Below are positions 26,370-34,542 of a stretch of DNA of 64,000 nt, in pieces. The stretch spans positions 1 through 64,000 of the forward strand of contig NZ_JBHTCG010000006.1 of NCBI RefSeq assembly GCF_042665155.1. The letters are read 5' to 3'. Both the position numbers and the translations under genes were made by a program. Numbering within the stretch: position 1 is the stretch's first letter; the number at the start of each line of letters is the position of its first letter. This stretch comes from Sphaerisporangium rhizosphaerae (GTDB lineage: Bacteria > Actinomycetota > Actinomycetes > Streptosporangiales > Streptosporangiaceae). The notes under the pieces were generated by a model that was not told the DNA's origin, searched no databases, and was given only the letters and a program-made list of their open reading frames with translations.

Positions 26370-27401
26370 TCAGCGGCGGAACAGCTCCAGCAGCTCCTCC
26401 GCTCGGCGGGTGCGGGTGATCCACACCTCGCGGCCCCGGCGCTCCCGCATGATCAGCCGTCCGGCGCGCAGCCGGTCGCAATGGTAGGTCAGGCCGCTGG
26501 GCGCGATCTGCAGGTCCGTGGACAGCATGCTCATGGTCATGGGCTGTTCCAGGGCGCAGAGCAGGTGTGCGCGGACCGGACCCAGGATCGCCGACAGCTC
26601 GTCCCCCGCGGGCGCGACGGGCTTACGCCACAACGAGCCCGCACCGGGCACCGGATAGGCGATCCAGACGGCGTCCGGGCTGTCCAGGCTGACGATCACG
26701 GCGTCCTTGCCGGCCAACATGGGCACCAGAACGAGCTTCCTGTCACCCAGCTCGAACGTGCTCGATTCCAGGTCGGAGATGAGCAGGCCACGCTCGCCGT
26801 AGACGATGCGCTCGCTCAGCGCGCCCAGCAACAACTCGTGGCCGCCCCGCACGGCCGCGACGCCCACCCGCTCGACCTCCCTGTCGAGCAGCGGGCGGGC
26901 GCGCTTCCACAGCGGTTCCGTGGTGGTCCAGACGTCGGCCAGGGCGCCGGCGTACCCGCGCAGCCAGCGCTCGGGCCGCTCGGCAGCCGAGCGCCAGTGC
27001 AACGGCGGCGTCCCCGGGCCGAACGTCTGCTCCAGATCTCTGATCAGAGCGTCGGGCGAGATGTCCTGCAGGGCGCTGACCTGCGACTGCACGGTGACAT
27101 CGCCGTCGGTGGGGGAGCACGGCACGATGCTGTCCGGCGCGATCGAGCTGCCGGGTACGGCCAGCGGGCGCACGGCGTCCTGGCCGAGCGGGCCGACCTG
27201 TGAGGCGATCGCCTTACGCCACGATTCGGGTAGGCCGCGCTGGCGGCCCGCGAGGGCGTCGGCGATGATGGCGAGCGCGGTCAGATTGGGCGAGATCGAG
27301 ATCTGGAGCCGTGGCGGGGAGCTCAACCGCAACTCGCTCCACACCCTGCTCTTCGCGGCTATTTGGGTCCCCACGGGAGGGACTTTAAACGGAGGCCACA
27401 T
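26370..27401 (-). CDS. ArsR-type helix-turn-helix regulator with large N-terminal domain
   Basis: 343 residues. The DNA-binding winged helix is C-terminal (about 260-340, LSTDLQIAPSGLTYHCDRL), behind a long N-terminal domain with no recognised ligand motif. This arrangement is common in actinomycete ArsR/HTH_20 proteins of unknown ligand. The ATG at 27401 has AGGAG close by; a GTG at codon 20 is an alternative start. Same strand as the peptide operon but separated by a strong hairpin, so probably a separate unit. Confidence 0.8.
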   Translation of the reverse strand: MWPPFKVPPVGTQIAAKSRVWSELRLSSPPRLQISISPNLTALAIIADALAGRQRGLPESWRKAIASQVGPLGQDAVRPLAVPGSSIAPDSIVPCSPTDGDVTVQSQVSALQDISPDALIRDLEQTFGPGTPPLHWRSAAERPERWLRGYAGALADVWTTTEPLWKRARPLLDREVERVGVAAVRGGHELLLGALSERIVYGERGLLISDLESSTFELGDRKLVLVPMLAGKDAVIVSLDSPDAVWIAYPVPGAGSLWRKPVAPAGDELSAILGPVRAHLLCALEQPMTMSMLSTDLQIAPSGLTYHCDRLRAGRLIMRERRGREVWITRTRRAEELLELFRR

Positions 27402-27605
27402 CTCTCCTGGAATGCTTCAACGAAACGTGAAACATCCGATACATAGATGATCTACGGCTCCTGTCAACGTGTGGCTCACCACCGGCTTTGGGACTACATG
27501 TCTCGGCCGTCCAGTCCAGCACTCCGCGGTCGATGGACTTGGGTCGGGGTGCTGTCGATGCCGAGCCCCCGAAGCGCTGATCGGGAGTATCGGCTTCCCG
27601 GCGAT

Positions 27606-28238
27606 TCACGCTCGATGCCTCTGGTAGTACCTCAGGAACATGTCGACCCCTGTGGTGATGAGGTCATCGGTGAACTGAGGGTCGAGCCTGTCGCCGTAGG
27701 CGCTGTGCACAATGTGCGGGTACAGCACCAGCGCGTAGAACTGGATGATCGCCAGCTCCATGTGCGGAATGTCCAGGTCGTCGCGCGCGCTGAGCGCGGC
27801 GGCCAGCGGTTCGGCGAAACGATCGGGTCCCTGCTTGCGCCAGGCGCGGCCGAGTTCGGGAAAGCGCCGGGCCTCAGAGGTGATCAACGCGCGCAGGGCG
27901 AGCACCTCGGGCTGGGCGATCCCCTCCACCCACTCGCGGGCGGTGGCGGTCAGGATGTCGCGCAGGTCGTCGCCGGTACGCAGCCGCTCGTGCAGGGCGT
28001 ACACGGTCTGGCCGAGCGCCTGTTCGAGCGCGTCGCTCACCACCTCGGTGAACAGCTCCTCCTTGCTGGCGAAGTGGTTGTAGACGGTCACCTTCGACAC
28101 GCCGGCCTCGGTGGCGATGTGGTCCATGCCCGCGCCGAAGCCCCGTTCCAGGAACTGTTGTTGTGCCGCGCGCACGATGGCGGCCCGTTTGCGCGCCGCG
28201 CGTTCTCCTGACGGGGCGCGCCTGCTCGTTGTCGTCAC
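27606..28238 (-). CDS. TetR-family repressor
   Basis: 210 residues, GTG start with AGGA upstream. N-terminal TetR helix-turn-helix (MDHIATEAGVSKVTVYNHF, about 38-56) and a helical ligand domain. Divergent from an MFS efflux gene, with a 15-bp-arm palindrome in the 121-bp gap. The usual reading is repression of the pump and of itself, relieved by the exported compound. Confidence 0.92.
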   Translation of the reverse strand: MTTTSRRAPSGERAARKRAAIVRAAQQQFLERGFGAGMDHIATEAGVSKVTVYNHFASKEELFTEVVSDALEQALGQTVYALHERLRTGDDLRDILTATAREWVEGIAQPEVLALRALITSEARRFPELGRAWRKQGPDRFAEPLAAALSARDDLDIPHMELAIIQFYALVLYPHIVHSAYGDRLDPQFTDDLITTGVDMFLRYYQRHRA

Positions 28239-28252
28239 AGCGCCATCCTATC

Positions 28253-28306
28253 CGAACTGAACTGTACTGTTGAGTTTAGATGTACTGTTCTGTACAGTTC
28301 AGTTCG
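28253..28306. promoter_or_regulatory. long inverted-repeat operator between tetR-like and MFS genes
   Basis: Perfect 15-bp arms CGAACTGAACTGTAC and GTACAGTTCAGTTCG at 28253-28267 and 28292-28306. The element ACTGTAC/GTACAGT recurs inside the spacer, giving overlapping palindromes suited to two TetR dimers. It covers both expected divergent promoters. Confidence 0.85.
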
Positions 28307-28359
28307 TTGCCCCGTGGCCGGCCTCGATCGGCCCTCCCCTCCATGAAGAGAGGCCACGC

Positions 28360-29820
28360 ATGAAGAACGAACTCAGGATCCCCGGAGTCTCCGGGAGTCT
28401 TCATCCAGGCCCCAGGGCTGTTCGAAGTCGCAGTGCCGCGACGCTGGCGCTGCTGTCGTTCGCCATGATGATCGTCTCGCTCGACCAGTACATCGTCGTG
28501 GTAGCCCTGCCCGATATGGGGCATGACCTGGGCTACTCGGCGCAGACATTGCAATCAGTGGTCAGTGTCTACGCGGTGGCATCCAGTGGATTCCTCCTGT
28601 TCGGGGGCCGCGCGGCGGACCTGCTCGGCCGGCGGCGGATGCTCCTGGTCGGCCTGACGCTTTACGCGCTGGCCTCGCTCGCGGGAGGGCTCGCGACGAC
28701 ACCCCTGATCCAGCTGATCGCGCGTGCGGTTCAGGGTTTCGGCGGAGCGCTGGTCTTTCCGAGCACGCTGGCGCTCATCAACACCACGTTCGCCGAGGGC
28801 CGCGACCGCAACCGCGCCCTGGCCGTCTGGGGAGGTTCCGGCGCGGCGGGTCTGGTCGTGGGCGTCCTGCTGGGCGGCGTGCTCACGCGAGCCTTCGGGT
28901 GGGAAGCGGTGTTCTTCGTCAACGTCCCGCTCGTGGGCGCGGTCTTCGTCTGGACGCTCTTCCTGATCGACGCCGATCCGCCTCGCGACAGGACGCGTAT
29001 GTTCGACCTGCCTGGTGCGCTGACCGCCACAGGCGCCATCACGCTGCTGGTGTTCGCGCTTGTACAGGGCGCCGATCTGGGCTGGGGCTCACCGGTGATT
29101 TTTGCCGCGGCGGCGGTGGGCCTTCTGCTGGCTGTGGCATTCGTCCTGATCGAGGGGCGTAGTGGTGATCCGCTTCTCCCGCCACGGCTTCTGGTCAACG
29201 GGAGCCTCAGGATGGCCGTGGCGATCGCGTTCATGTTCATGACCACGTTCGGCTCACTCCTCTACTTCCTGTCGATCTACTTCCAGGACGTCCTCGGCTA
29301 CGACGCCCTGGAAACCGGAATCGCGTTCCTGCTCCCGACCGTCGTGGTGGTCGCCGGTTCGACAGTGGGCGGCCGGGTGGTGACGCTCATCGGCCTGCGG
29401 CGCACACTCACCCTCGCCCTGTCGATCGGCGCGGCCGGGGCCGTCGCCCTGGGGCTGGCGACTTCTCCCGACGGCTCCTACGTCACGCTGATCCCAGGAC
29501 TCATCGCCGTCAGCATCGGCGACGGCGTCATCTTCACGGCCATGTTCATCGCCGCCGCAACTGGAGTGCGTGATCGCGAGCAGGGTGTCGCCTCGGCGAT
29601 CGCATCCACCGGATCAGGGGTCGGAGCCGTCGTGGGGCTCGCGATCCTGGTGCTCGTGGCCAACGCCGGCACCGAAGGACTCCTGGGGGATGGACTACGG
29701 GTCGCCATGGCCGAAGGAATCAGCCACGCCATTTTCGTCGTCGCGGGCGGAATCGTGGCGACCCTTTTGATAGCCCACATCGCGTACGGAAAAGGACACC
29801 TTCCTCGCCACGAGGTCTGA
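28360..29820 (+). CDS. MFS drug-efflux transporter, 14-helix DHA2 type
   Basis: 486 residues with about 14 hydrophobic segments. MFS motifs: GGRAADLLGRRRM loop between helices 2 and 3, and the DHA2-type stretch with ALALVFPST-like sequence in helix 4. EmrB/QacA-type proton antiporters expel drugs. The ATG at 28360 has AGAGAGG six bases before it. Controlled by the divergent TetR repressor. Could serve the neighbouring peptide or polyketide product, but nothing proves it. Confidence 0.92.
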   Translation: MKNELRIPGVSGSLHPGPRAVRSRSAATLALLSFAMMIVSLDQYIVVVALPDMGHDLGYSAQTLQSVVSVYAVASSGFLLFGGRAADLLGRRRMLLVGLTLYALASLAGGLATTPLIQLIARAVQGFGGALVFPSTLALINTTFAEGRDRNRALAVWGGSGAAGLVVGVLLGGVLTRAFGWEAVFFVNVPLVGAVFVWTLFLIDADPPRDRTRMFDLPGALTATGAITLLVFALVQGADLGWGSPVIFAAAAVGLLLAVAFVLIEGRSGDPLLPPRLLVNGSLRMAVAIAFMFMTTFGSLLYFLSIYFQDVLGYDALETGIAFLLPTVVVVAGSTVGGRVVTLIGLRRTLTLALSIGAAGAVALGLATSPDGSYVTLIPGLIAVSIGDGVIFTAMFIAAATGVRDREQGVASAIASTGSGVGAVVGLAILVLVANAGTEGLLGDGLRVAMAEGISHAIFVVAGGIVATLLIAHIAYGKGHLPRHEV

Positions 29821-29860
29821 CCTCAAGAGATCGTTCCATAGCCGAGGCGCCGCGTATGAA

Positions 29861-29889
29861 CGGAGCGACGGACACTGAATGTCGCTCCG
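29861..29889. terminator. hairpin after the MFS gene
   Basis: Perfect 9-bp arms CGGAGCGAC/GTCGCTCCG with an 11-nt loop, 41 bp past the MFS stop, in the gap between convergent genes. No T-run. Confidence 0.6.
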
Positions 29890-29933
29890 CCCGCCGAGTT
29901 CCCGCCAGGTCGGTCGCCCGGGAAGCGGAGCGA

Positions 29934-29980
29934 GACCGGCGGGCTGTGCGGCGTCACGCGCCGCGTACGACCCGCCGGTC
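29934..29980 (-). terminator. hairpin after the serine protease gene
   Basis: Perfect 10-bp arms GACCGGCGGG/CCCGCCGGTC, with a further GC-rich inner stem, starting 7 bp past the protease stop. Expected terminator of the leftward protease transcript. Confidence 0.65.
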
Positions 29981-29986
29981 GAAGGG

Positions 29987-31297
29987 TCAGCCGGTCACGA
30001 GGGTGACGCCCGGGAAGGCGGTGGTCGCGTTGCTCCACGGCGCGTAGTAGAACCGCCAGGAACAGGTACGCCCGCTGGTCACGTAGCCGGTGCAGGGCAC
30101 CGGCGTGCTGGGGTCGATGGCGGAGATGACCCCTACCGCGTACTGCTGGGTGATGCTGGACGGGTTGGGGATCTCCACCGGGCCGCCGCTGTCACCCCCG
30201 CCGGCCGCGTTGGTGTGCGCCGCCTGCTCGGCGATGACCAGGCCATAGATCGGGTAGCCCACGCTGAGCGTGACGTTGACCTGCTTGGCCTGGATGGAAC
30301 ACAGGGTGCCCGAGTAGGCGCCGGAGGTGCAGAGCCACATGCCCACGTAGGAACCGGTGGTGCCGATGACCGGGTTGCCGAACTCCGGCGAGATGGTGCC
30401 GGGGTTGTTGTTGTAAACGCGGCCTGCGGTGCTCGCATTGATCAACATGACGTCTCGGTACATGTCGTCGTAGGAGGAGATCGGGCCGATCGCCTGGCCG
30501 GTCGGGTCGGTGGCCGTCTGCCCGACGTCACCGCAGTGGGCCGCGGTCAGCATCCTGGTCGTGCCGCCGTAGGTGACGGCGAAGCCGGTGGAGCAGCCGA
30601 TCCCGCCGATGCCGGCCTTGCGCCAGGCCGCCCCGCCCCACCATGGTGGGGAGTCGTCCCAGCGGCTGGCCAGGGCCGGCGTGACGCCCGCCTGGATGGT
30701 GATCGGCACGGTGGAGTCGGCGACCTTGGCGCGGGTCAGGCCGAGGTCGGCGCCCGAGACCGTCAGGCCCGAGCCGTCGACCTTCGGCGCGATCGAGGTG
30801 ATCGCACCGGCGGAGACGCGGGCGAGACGGTTCATCTCGCGCTCAAGCTCTCGGGCCGAGTACGCCGCGGGCAGGATGCTGACCGGGACGTCCTCGCGCA
30901 GCCGGCCGATCAGGTCGTCGATGCGCCTCGGGGTGTCGCCTTTCCAGTAGACGCGCAGTTCGTGGTTCTCCGGCGCGGCGATGATGCCGGCGTATCCGGT
31001 GTCCTCCTTGGTCTTGGTGGCGGCAGTGATGCGGTCGGCCGCCTTGACCAGCTTCTGCTGGGTGGCCAGCAGGTTGGTCCAGGACGCGAAAGCGCCGGGC
31101 ACCTCGCCGACCGGCTCGATCGGCCGGGCCGTGGTGTCCTTGACGGGTGCGGGTGCGGGTGCGGGTGCGGGTGCGGGTGCGGGTGCCGCCGTGGCGTGGA
31201 CGGTGCCCAGTCCGGTCACGGCGGCGGCGACTCCCAGCGCCACCGTCAGACGGCGGACGGCTCGTGAGGCTCTTGCGGTGCTTGAGGAGGTTTTCAT
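29987..31297 (-). CDS. secreted trypsin/chymotrypsin-like serine protease (S1)
   Basis: 436 residues. Signal peptide (hydrophobic LTVALGVAAAVTGLG, cut near ATA-AP), then seven Ala-Pro units, a propeptide-like region (about 60-190) and a protease domain with His in TAAHCG, Asp in RDVMLI and Ser in GGGDSGGPV. Paired cysteines are typical of the S1E-like streptogrisin group. The ATG at 31297 is preferred over the TTG codon just before it; GGAG lies upstream. Exported to degrade extracellular protein. No operon partners. Confidence 0.9.
   Translation of the reverse strand: MKTSSSTARASRAVRRLTVALGVAAAVTGLGTVHATAAPAPAPAPAPAPAPVKDTTARPIEPVGEVPGAFASWTNLLATQQKLVKAADRITAATKTKEDTGYAGIIAAPENHELRVYWKGDTPRRIDDLIGRLREDVPVSILPAAYSARELEREMNRLARVSAGAITSIAPKVDGSGLTVSGADLGLTRAKVADSTVPITIQAGVTPALASRWDDSPPWWGGAAWRKAGIGGIGCSTGFAVTYGGTTRMLTAAHCGDVGQTATDPTGQAIGPISSYDDMYRDVMLINASTAGRVYNNNPGTISPEFGNPVIGTTGSYVGMWLCTSGAYSGTLCSIQAKQVNVTLSVGYPIYGLVIAEQAAHTNAAGGGDSGGPVEIPNPSSITQQYAVGVISAIDPSTPVPCTGYVTSGRTCSWRFYYAPWSNATTAFPGVTLVTG
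31145..31186. repeat. GGGTGC hexanucleotide repeat, seven copies
   Basis: Seven perfect tandem copies of GGGTGC on the plus strand encode the (Ala-Pro)7 spacer just after the protease signal peptide. Six-base units keep frame, so copy number can vary without breaking the gene. Confidence 0.9.
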
Positions 31298-31576
31298 CAA
31301 TTCTGCTCCGCGATGTGGTTATGGGACCAGATTCGGTATTTCAGGCATTTATTAGGGAAGCAACGGCTTGACGCGAGATTTAGTGGCTGATAGAGCGATA
31401 TGTTGAGCGGTTGTCTGCCGGGATTCGGCTTCAGACCTACGGCACACGGTCGCGGGCCGGTGCGCGGCGACCTGGGGGCACGGATTTCCGGCGTCCGGAA
31501 TCTACGGAAAAGGCGCTCTCCGCCCGGTGTCCCCTTCTGGACAGCGGCGAGCCGCCAAGAGCATCATGTCCGGCGC
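31298..31576. other. non-coding stretch upstream of the protease gene
   Basis: 279 bases without a gene. The first 100 are AT-richer and should hold the protease promoter, though no clear -10/-35 stands out. The rest looks like decayed coding sequence leading into the integrase remnant. Confidence 0.4.
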
Positions 31577-31671
31577 GTTTTGTTCTGCTGCAGATTTACG
31601 CCAAGTGCATCGTCGGTCAGGACGAGGCCGCGGAGCGTCGCATCTCCGACGCGCTTGCCGCTCATGGCTGA
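31577..31671 (+). pseudogene. C-terminal remnant of a tyrosine-type site-specific integrase
   Basis: The plus frame reads VLLQIYAKCIVGQDEAAERR followed by ISDALAAHG and a stop. The YAKCxxGQ and RRIxDAL pattern is the usual C-terminal tail of actinomycete tyrosine integrases. The catalytic domain upstream is missing. It points at the tRNA gene 133 bp away, the typical int-att-tRNA arrangement. Two copies of CAGCCGTGGAYGGTC (20 bp period) follow at about 31704-31738. Confidence 0.6.
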
Positions 31672-31750
31672 GGCGCGGTTCGTGGGTGAGCATTGGGTGA
31701 GACCAGCCGTGGATGGTCACCGTCAGCCGTGGACGGTCGGACGGGACGAG

Positions 31751-31787
31751 AGAGCCCCCGGCGGCATGAGTCCAGGCCAGGGGCTCT
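31751..31787. terminator. terminator between integrase remnant and tRNA
   Basis: Arms AGAGCCCC/GGGGCTCT (8 bp) with a 21-nt loop, 17 bp past the tRNA 3' end. A T-rich TTTCTGTT follows on the plus strand; for the leftward tRNA transcript the stem alone is present. Confidence 0.6.
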
Positions 31788-31803
31788 TTCTGTTGATCGG
31801 GAG

Positions 31804-31880
31804 TGGTAGGGCGGGTGGGACTTGAACCCACGACCTACGGATTATGAGTCCGCTGCTCTGACCGGCTGAGCTACCGCCCC
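31804..31880 (-). tRNA. tRNA with CAT anticodon, probably tRNA-Met (elongator)
   Basis: 77 nt with the CCA encoded. Acceptor GGGGCGG pairs with CCGCCCT (one G-T), D-arm GCTCAG, anticodon loop CTCATAA in a GCGGA/TCCGT-type stem, and T-arm GTGGG-TTCAAGT-CCCAC. The CAT anticodon fits elongator Met; an Ile2 tRNA with modified C34 cannot be excluded. Lacks the initiator C1 mismatch and GGG/CCC anticodon stem pairs. Its 3' end faces an integrase remnant. Confidence 0.93.
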
Positions 31881-32059
31881 GCAAGCCTGGAGTCTCTCAT
31901 AAGTTGGCGGTCATGTGAGCATGGGGAGTTGTTCACTTTGGCCGCGTCCTGCACAAGTTTGACGGACCGAGGACGAGGGTGGGCGGCCCCGGCGTACGGG
32001 AGCGGCCTGCCCTCGGCTCGGCGGTCGGGGAGAGGCGCAGGTGAGGGCCGCGGACGACC

Positions 32060-32737
32060 TCAGCGGGCGGGCGGGCCGGCCAGGGCGGGGGTGTCGAGCA
32101 GGCCGTAGCGGGCGGCCGGGGCTCCGCTCACGTAGGCCCAGTAACGATCCCCGTACGACCAGTGCCACCACTCGGTCGGATAGTTGATCAGACCGGCCGC
32201 CGTCAGGACCGAGACCAGCAGGCGCCGGTTGCCGGCCGCCTCCGGCGAGATGTCGGGGGAGGCGGTGTAGCACGCCCCGTCAGGGCCGGTGGGCGTGGCG
32301 TTGACCTCCGTGCCCATCGGCAGCTCGGTCCCGGCCTCGCTGCAGAGGGTCAGGTCCACGGCGGCGCCCGCAACGTGCGGCGCCACCTCGGGAGGAGAGA
32401 TGTACCGGCCCGCCTCCCGGCGGAGGCGTTCGGCGCTCCAGTCGGGGTGCAGGCCCCGGAGCTCCTCGACGGACTCGGCGAAATACCGCTCCTGCAGTAC
32501 CGGCGGCCGGTATCCCTCGATCACCAGGATCCTGAGCCCCGGTGGCAGCAGCGCCTGAGCCGCCACGAGCCGTTCGGCGACGCTGAGCCGCAGGTGCGCG
32601 TAGGCCCCCGCCGGATCCGCGAGCCGCTGGTCGATGAGCACCCCGTCCAGCCCGCGCAGGTCGACCAGGGGCTGGCCGCATTCTTCCACCGGCAGCGCGA
32701 GGATCCGGGAGTCGGACAACAACGTGATCTGTGGCAT
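32060..32737 (-). CDS. D-alanyl-D-alanine dipeptidase (VanX/DdpX family, M15D)
   Basis: 225 residues, normal length. Zinc motif HVAGAAVDLTL (His and Asp ligands) and EWWHWSYGDRYWAY (catalytic Glu, His ligand) match VanX-type dipeptidases that hydrolyse D-Ala-D-Ala. No signal peptide, so cytoplasmic. The ATG at 32737 has GAGG upstream and starts the conserved domain. No vanH/vanA neighbours, so a glycopeptide resistance role is not supported; wall-peptide recycling is likely. It is followed leftward by the tRNA gene, with no partner. Confidence 0.88.
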   Translation of the reverse strand: MPQITLLSDSRILALPVEECGQPLVDLRGLDGVLIDQRLADPAGAYAHLRLSVAERLVAAQALLPPGLRILVIEGYRPPVLQERYFAESVEELRGLHPDWSAERLRREAGRYISPPEVAPHVAGAAVDLTLCSEAGTELPMGTEVNATPTGPDGACYTASPDISPEAAGNRRLLVSVLTAAGLINYPTEWWHWSYGDRYWAYVSGAPAARYGLLDTPALAGPPAR

Positions 32738-32779
32738 GGGGACGACACCTCGTTCTTGGTCTGATGGCAAGAGGGAAGT

Positions 32780-32815
32780 GCCCCTGTGCCGCCGAGTGGC
32801 CGGCGGCACAGGGGC
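32780..32815 (-). terminator. strong hairpin after the CHAP gene
   Basis: Perfect 15-bp arms GCCCCTGTGCCGCCG/CGGCGGCACAGGGGC with a 6-nt loop, 22 bp past the CHAP stop. The stem sequence is nearly the same as the one after the neighbouring lytic gene at 34437-34477. Confidence 0.85.
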
Positions 32816-32836
32816 CTGGATCAGAGAAGGCGGGGG

Positions 32837-33552
32837 TTATCGGACGATGCCTTGGGTGTCGGTGCCGTCGCCGTTCCAGTCGCCGATGACGGGGAGGTCG
32901 GCGGTGTTGCCGAAGGGGACGGGGCGGGTGGTTTCTGTGGCGCTGGTGACGGGGCTGGTGCGCAGGTAGAAGGTGTAGCCCATGCGGACGCCGACGTTGT
33001 CCTTTCCGTCGCCGTCCCAGTCGCCGGCGAAGGGGGTGGAGTAGTCGTTGCCGTATTTGAAGTGGTAGTCGGCGTCGCCGCTGGCGGGGTTGTTGGAGAT
33101 GTAGAAGATGCCGGTGGCGGGGTCGTAGGCGCTGGGGGTGTCGGTGCCGTTGCCGTCCCAGTCGCCGACGACGGGGATCCAGTTGGTGTTGCCGTAGCCG
33201 TAGCTGGTGGTGGTTTCGGTGGTGCTGGTGATGGGGGTGGTGCGCAGGTAGAAGCTGTAGCCCATGCGGACGCCGATGTTGTCCTTTCCGTCGCCGTCCC
33301 AGTCTCCGACGATGGGGATGGAGTTTCGGTTGCCGTATTTGATGTTGTACTGGGATTGGCCGTTGGAGGGGTTGTTGGACAGGTGGAAGGTGGCGGTGGT
33401 GGGGTCGTAGGCGCTGGGGGTGTCGACGCCGTCGCCGTCCCAGTCGCCGATGATGGGGATCATCGGGCTGTTGCCGTACCTGATGACCGGCCGGGTGTTG
33501 GTGTTGGAATCGAAACTGTCGGACAGGGTGAAGTCCAGCACCCCGTAGTCGA
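32837..33552. repeat. 716-bp direct repeat, copy A
   Basis: Encodes the FG-GAP-like module of the CHAP protein. Copy B (34543-35258) is displaced by exactly 1706 bp. Only a handful of base differences are seen (for example KDNVG against KTNIG), far fewer than in the unrelated N-terminal halves, implying recent duplication or gene conversion. Confidence 0.95.
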
Positions 33553-34237
33553 TCGGCTCGGGCTCGGGGTCAGGGGTGCTGTCGATGCCGAGCGGAGCGG
33601 AGTATCCGACGATGTCGCCGTCCGAGCGTGAGTAGCTGTTCTCCTTGACGCGGTCGCTGGCGTTGCCCTCGATGGTGTAGACGGTGCTCGAGGTCGCCGA
33701 CTTGACGATGCCGACGTGGTTGATCTCGCCGTCCCGGTCCCAGTCGAAGACGACGGCGTCACCGGGCTGGGGCGTGTAGCCGCTCGACCGGGTGTGCCAG
33801 GTGCCGTACTTGGTCCCGTAGTTCTTGAAGGAGGCGGCCCAGCCTGTCAGCACGCCGCCGTCGGTCTCGGCGATGTCGGCGTTGCGCACGCCGGCGTTCT
33901 TCCACACGTACTTGGAGAAGTCGGCGCACCAGTCGCTGTCGCGCCACTGGACCCCGTCGGTCGAGGGGCACCCGGAGGAGGGCTTCCAGGAGCGGAAGTA
34001 CCCGGTGTAGAAGTTGCAGCCGCTGCCCATCGGCGATTCGTGGTTGCGCGAGGAGTTGTTGAGCTGGCCCTGGGCGACCGACACGATCGTCGCGCGCGAC
34101 GCGGCGGCGGCAGGGGAGGCCGTGGTCGTGATGAGCCCTGTTCCGAGCAGAGCCGTGGTGGCCAGCCCGCCGCCGAGCCGGCGCAGGAAGCGCGAGCGGG
34201 TCGTCGTGGTCCCGGTGCGGGGGGTGATCGAACTCAT
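32837..34237 (-). CDS. secreted CHAP-domain amidase/endopeptidase with FG-GAP-like repeats
   Basis: 466 residues. A signal peptide with an Arg-rich n-region (RSRFLRRLGGG) ends near AAAS; the Tat route is possible. CHAP domain (about 50-190) with Cys in DWCADFSKYVW, His in INHVGIV and Asn near IEGNAS cleaves peptidoglycan peptides. After a Pro/Glu linker come five or so FG-GAP/VCBS-type repeats with GDWDGDG Ca2+-like motifs (about 225-466), probably wall or glycan binding. AAAGGA precedes the ATG at 34237; the far longer open frame extending upstream is shadow. The C-terminal 716 bp are almost identical to the neighbouring gene. SARP-like repeats lie about 70-100 bp upstream. Confidence 0.88.
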   Translation of the reverse strand: MSSITPRTGTTTTRSRFLRRLGGGLATTALLGTGLITTTASPAAAASRATIVSVAQGQLNNSSRNHESPMGSGCNFYTGYFRSWKPSSGCPSTDGVQWRDSDWCADFSKYVWKNAGVRNADIAETDGGVLTGWAASFKNYGTKYGTWHTRSSGYTPQPGDAVVFDWDRDGEINHVGIVKSATSSTVYTIEGNASDRVKENSYSRSDGDIVGYSAPLGIDSTPDPEPEPIDYGVLDFTLSDSFDSNTNTRPVIRYGNSPMIPIIGDWDGDGVDTPSAYDPTTATFHLSNNPSNGQSQYNIKYGNRNSIPIVGDWDGDGKDNIGVRMGYSFYLRTTPITSTTETTTSYGYGNTNWIPVVGDWDGNGTDTPSAYDPATGIFYISNNPASGDADYHFKYGNDYSTPFAGDWDGDGKDNVGVRMGYTFYLRTSPVTSATETTRPVPFGNTADLPVIGDWNGDGTDTQGIVR

Positions 34238-34304
34238 GGGAGTTCCTTTCCGGTAAGTCCTGCGGGTCTGCCGATCTCCGTGTGAGAGAAGGATCCGGGT
34301 GGGC

Positions 34305-34333
34305 GCTCCAACCTTGCTGTAAGTGCGCTGTAG
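34305..34333 (-). promoter_or_regulatory. three heptads with 11-bp period upstream of the CHAP gene
   Basis: Plus-strand GCTCCAA, GCTGTAA and GCTGTAG begin at 34305, 34316 and 34327. The same trio occurs before the lytic-transglycosylase-like gene at 35966-35994, though the surrounding sequence differs. This is SARP operator geometry, and a SARP gene lies next door (36001-39327). Confidence 0.75.
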
Positions 34334-34436
34334 CTTCCGGCGGCCGGCGTGCGAGGGGATTACAGCGTCGGCGCGCGGCGCACGGCGGGCGCCGGGCGCG
34401 GGGGAGTGCGAGGGCGGTGTGTCCGGCGACGCGGAA

Positions 34437-34477
34437 CGCCCCTGTGCCGCCGTGTCGGTCACGGCGGCACAGGGGCG
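34437..34477 (-). terminator. strong hairpin after the lytic-transglycosylase-like gene
   Basis: Perfect 18-bp arms (CGCCCCTGTGCCGCCGTG and its complement) with a 5-nt loop, 66 bp past the stop. Shares its 14-bp core with the terminator at 32780-32815. Confidence 0.88.
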
Positions 34478-34542
34478 TGGGGTGGGGGGTGGGGGGACGG
34501 CGGGGCGTCCCGGCTGTGCACCGGGACGGGGCCGAAAAGGAG

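Larger units (their letters stand above)
34238..34542. other. intergenic region between the two wall-lytic genes
   Basis: 305 bases, no gene. Holds the promoter side of the CHAP gene with three heptads (34305-34333), and the strong terminator of the upstream lytic gene (34437-34477). The remainder is GC-rich without recognisable features. Confidence 0.6.

Noticed and set aside
31804..31880. tRNA-Ile2 or initiator tRNA
   Set aside because: The anticodon is CAT; the stem is elongator-like and lacks initiator features. Ile2 remains possible but less likely from the stem sequence.
32060..32737. Vancomycin resistance locus
   Set aside because: VanX-like gene only; no vanH, vanA or vanRS partners nearby.
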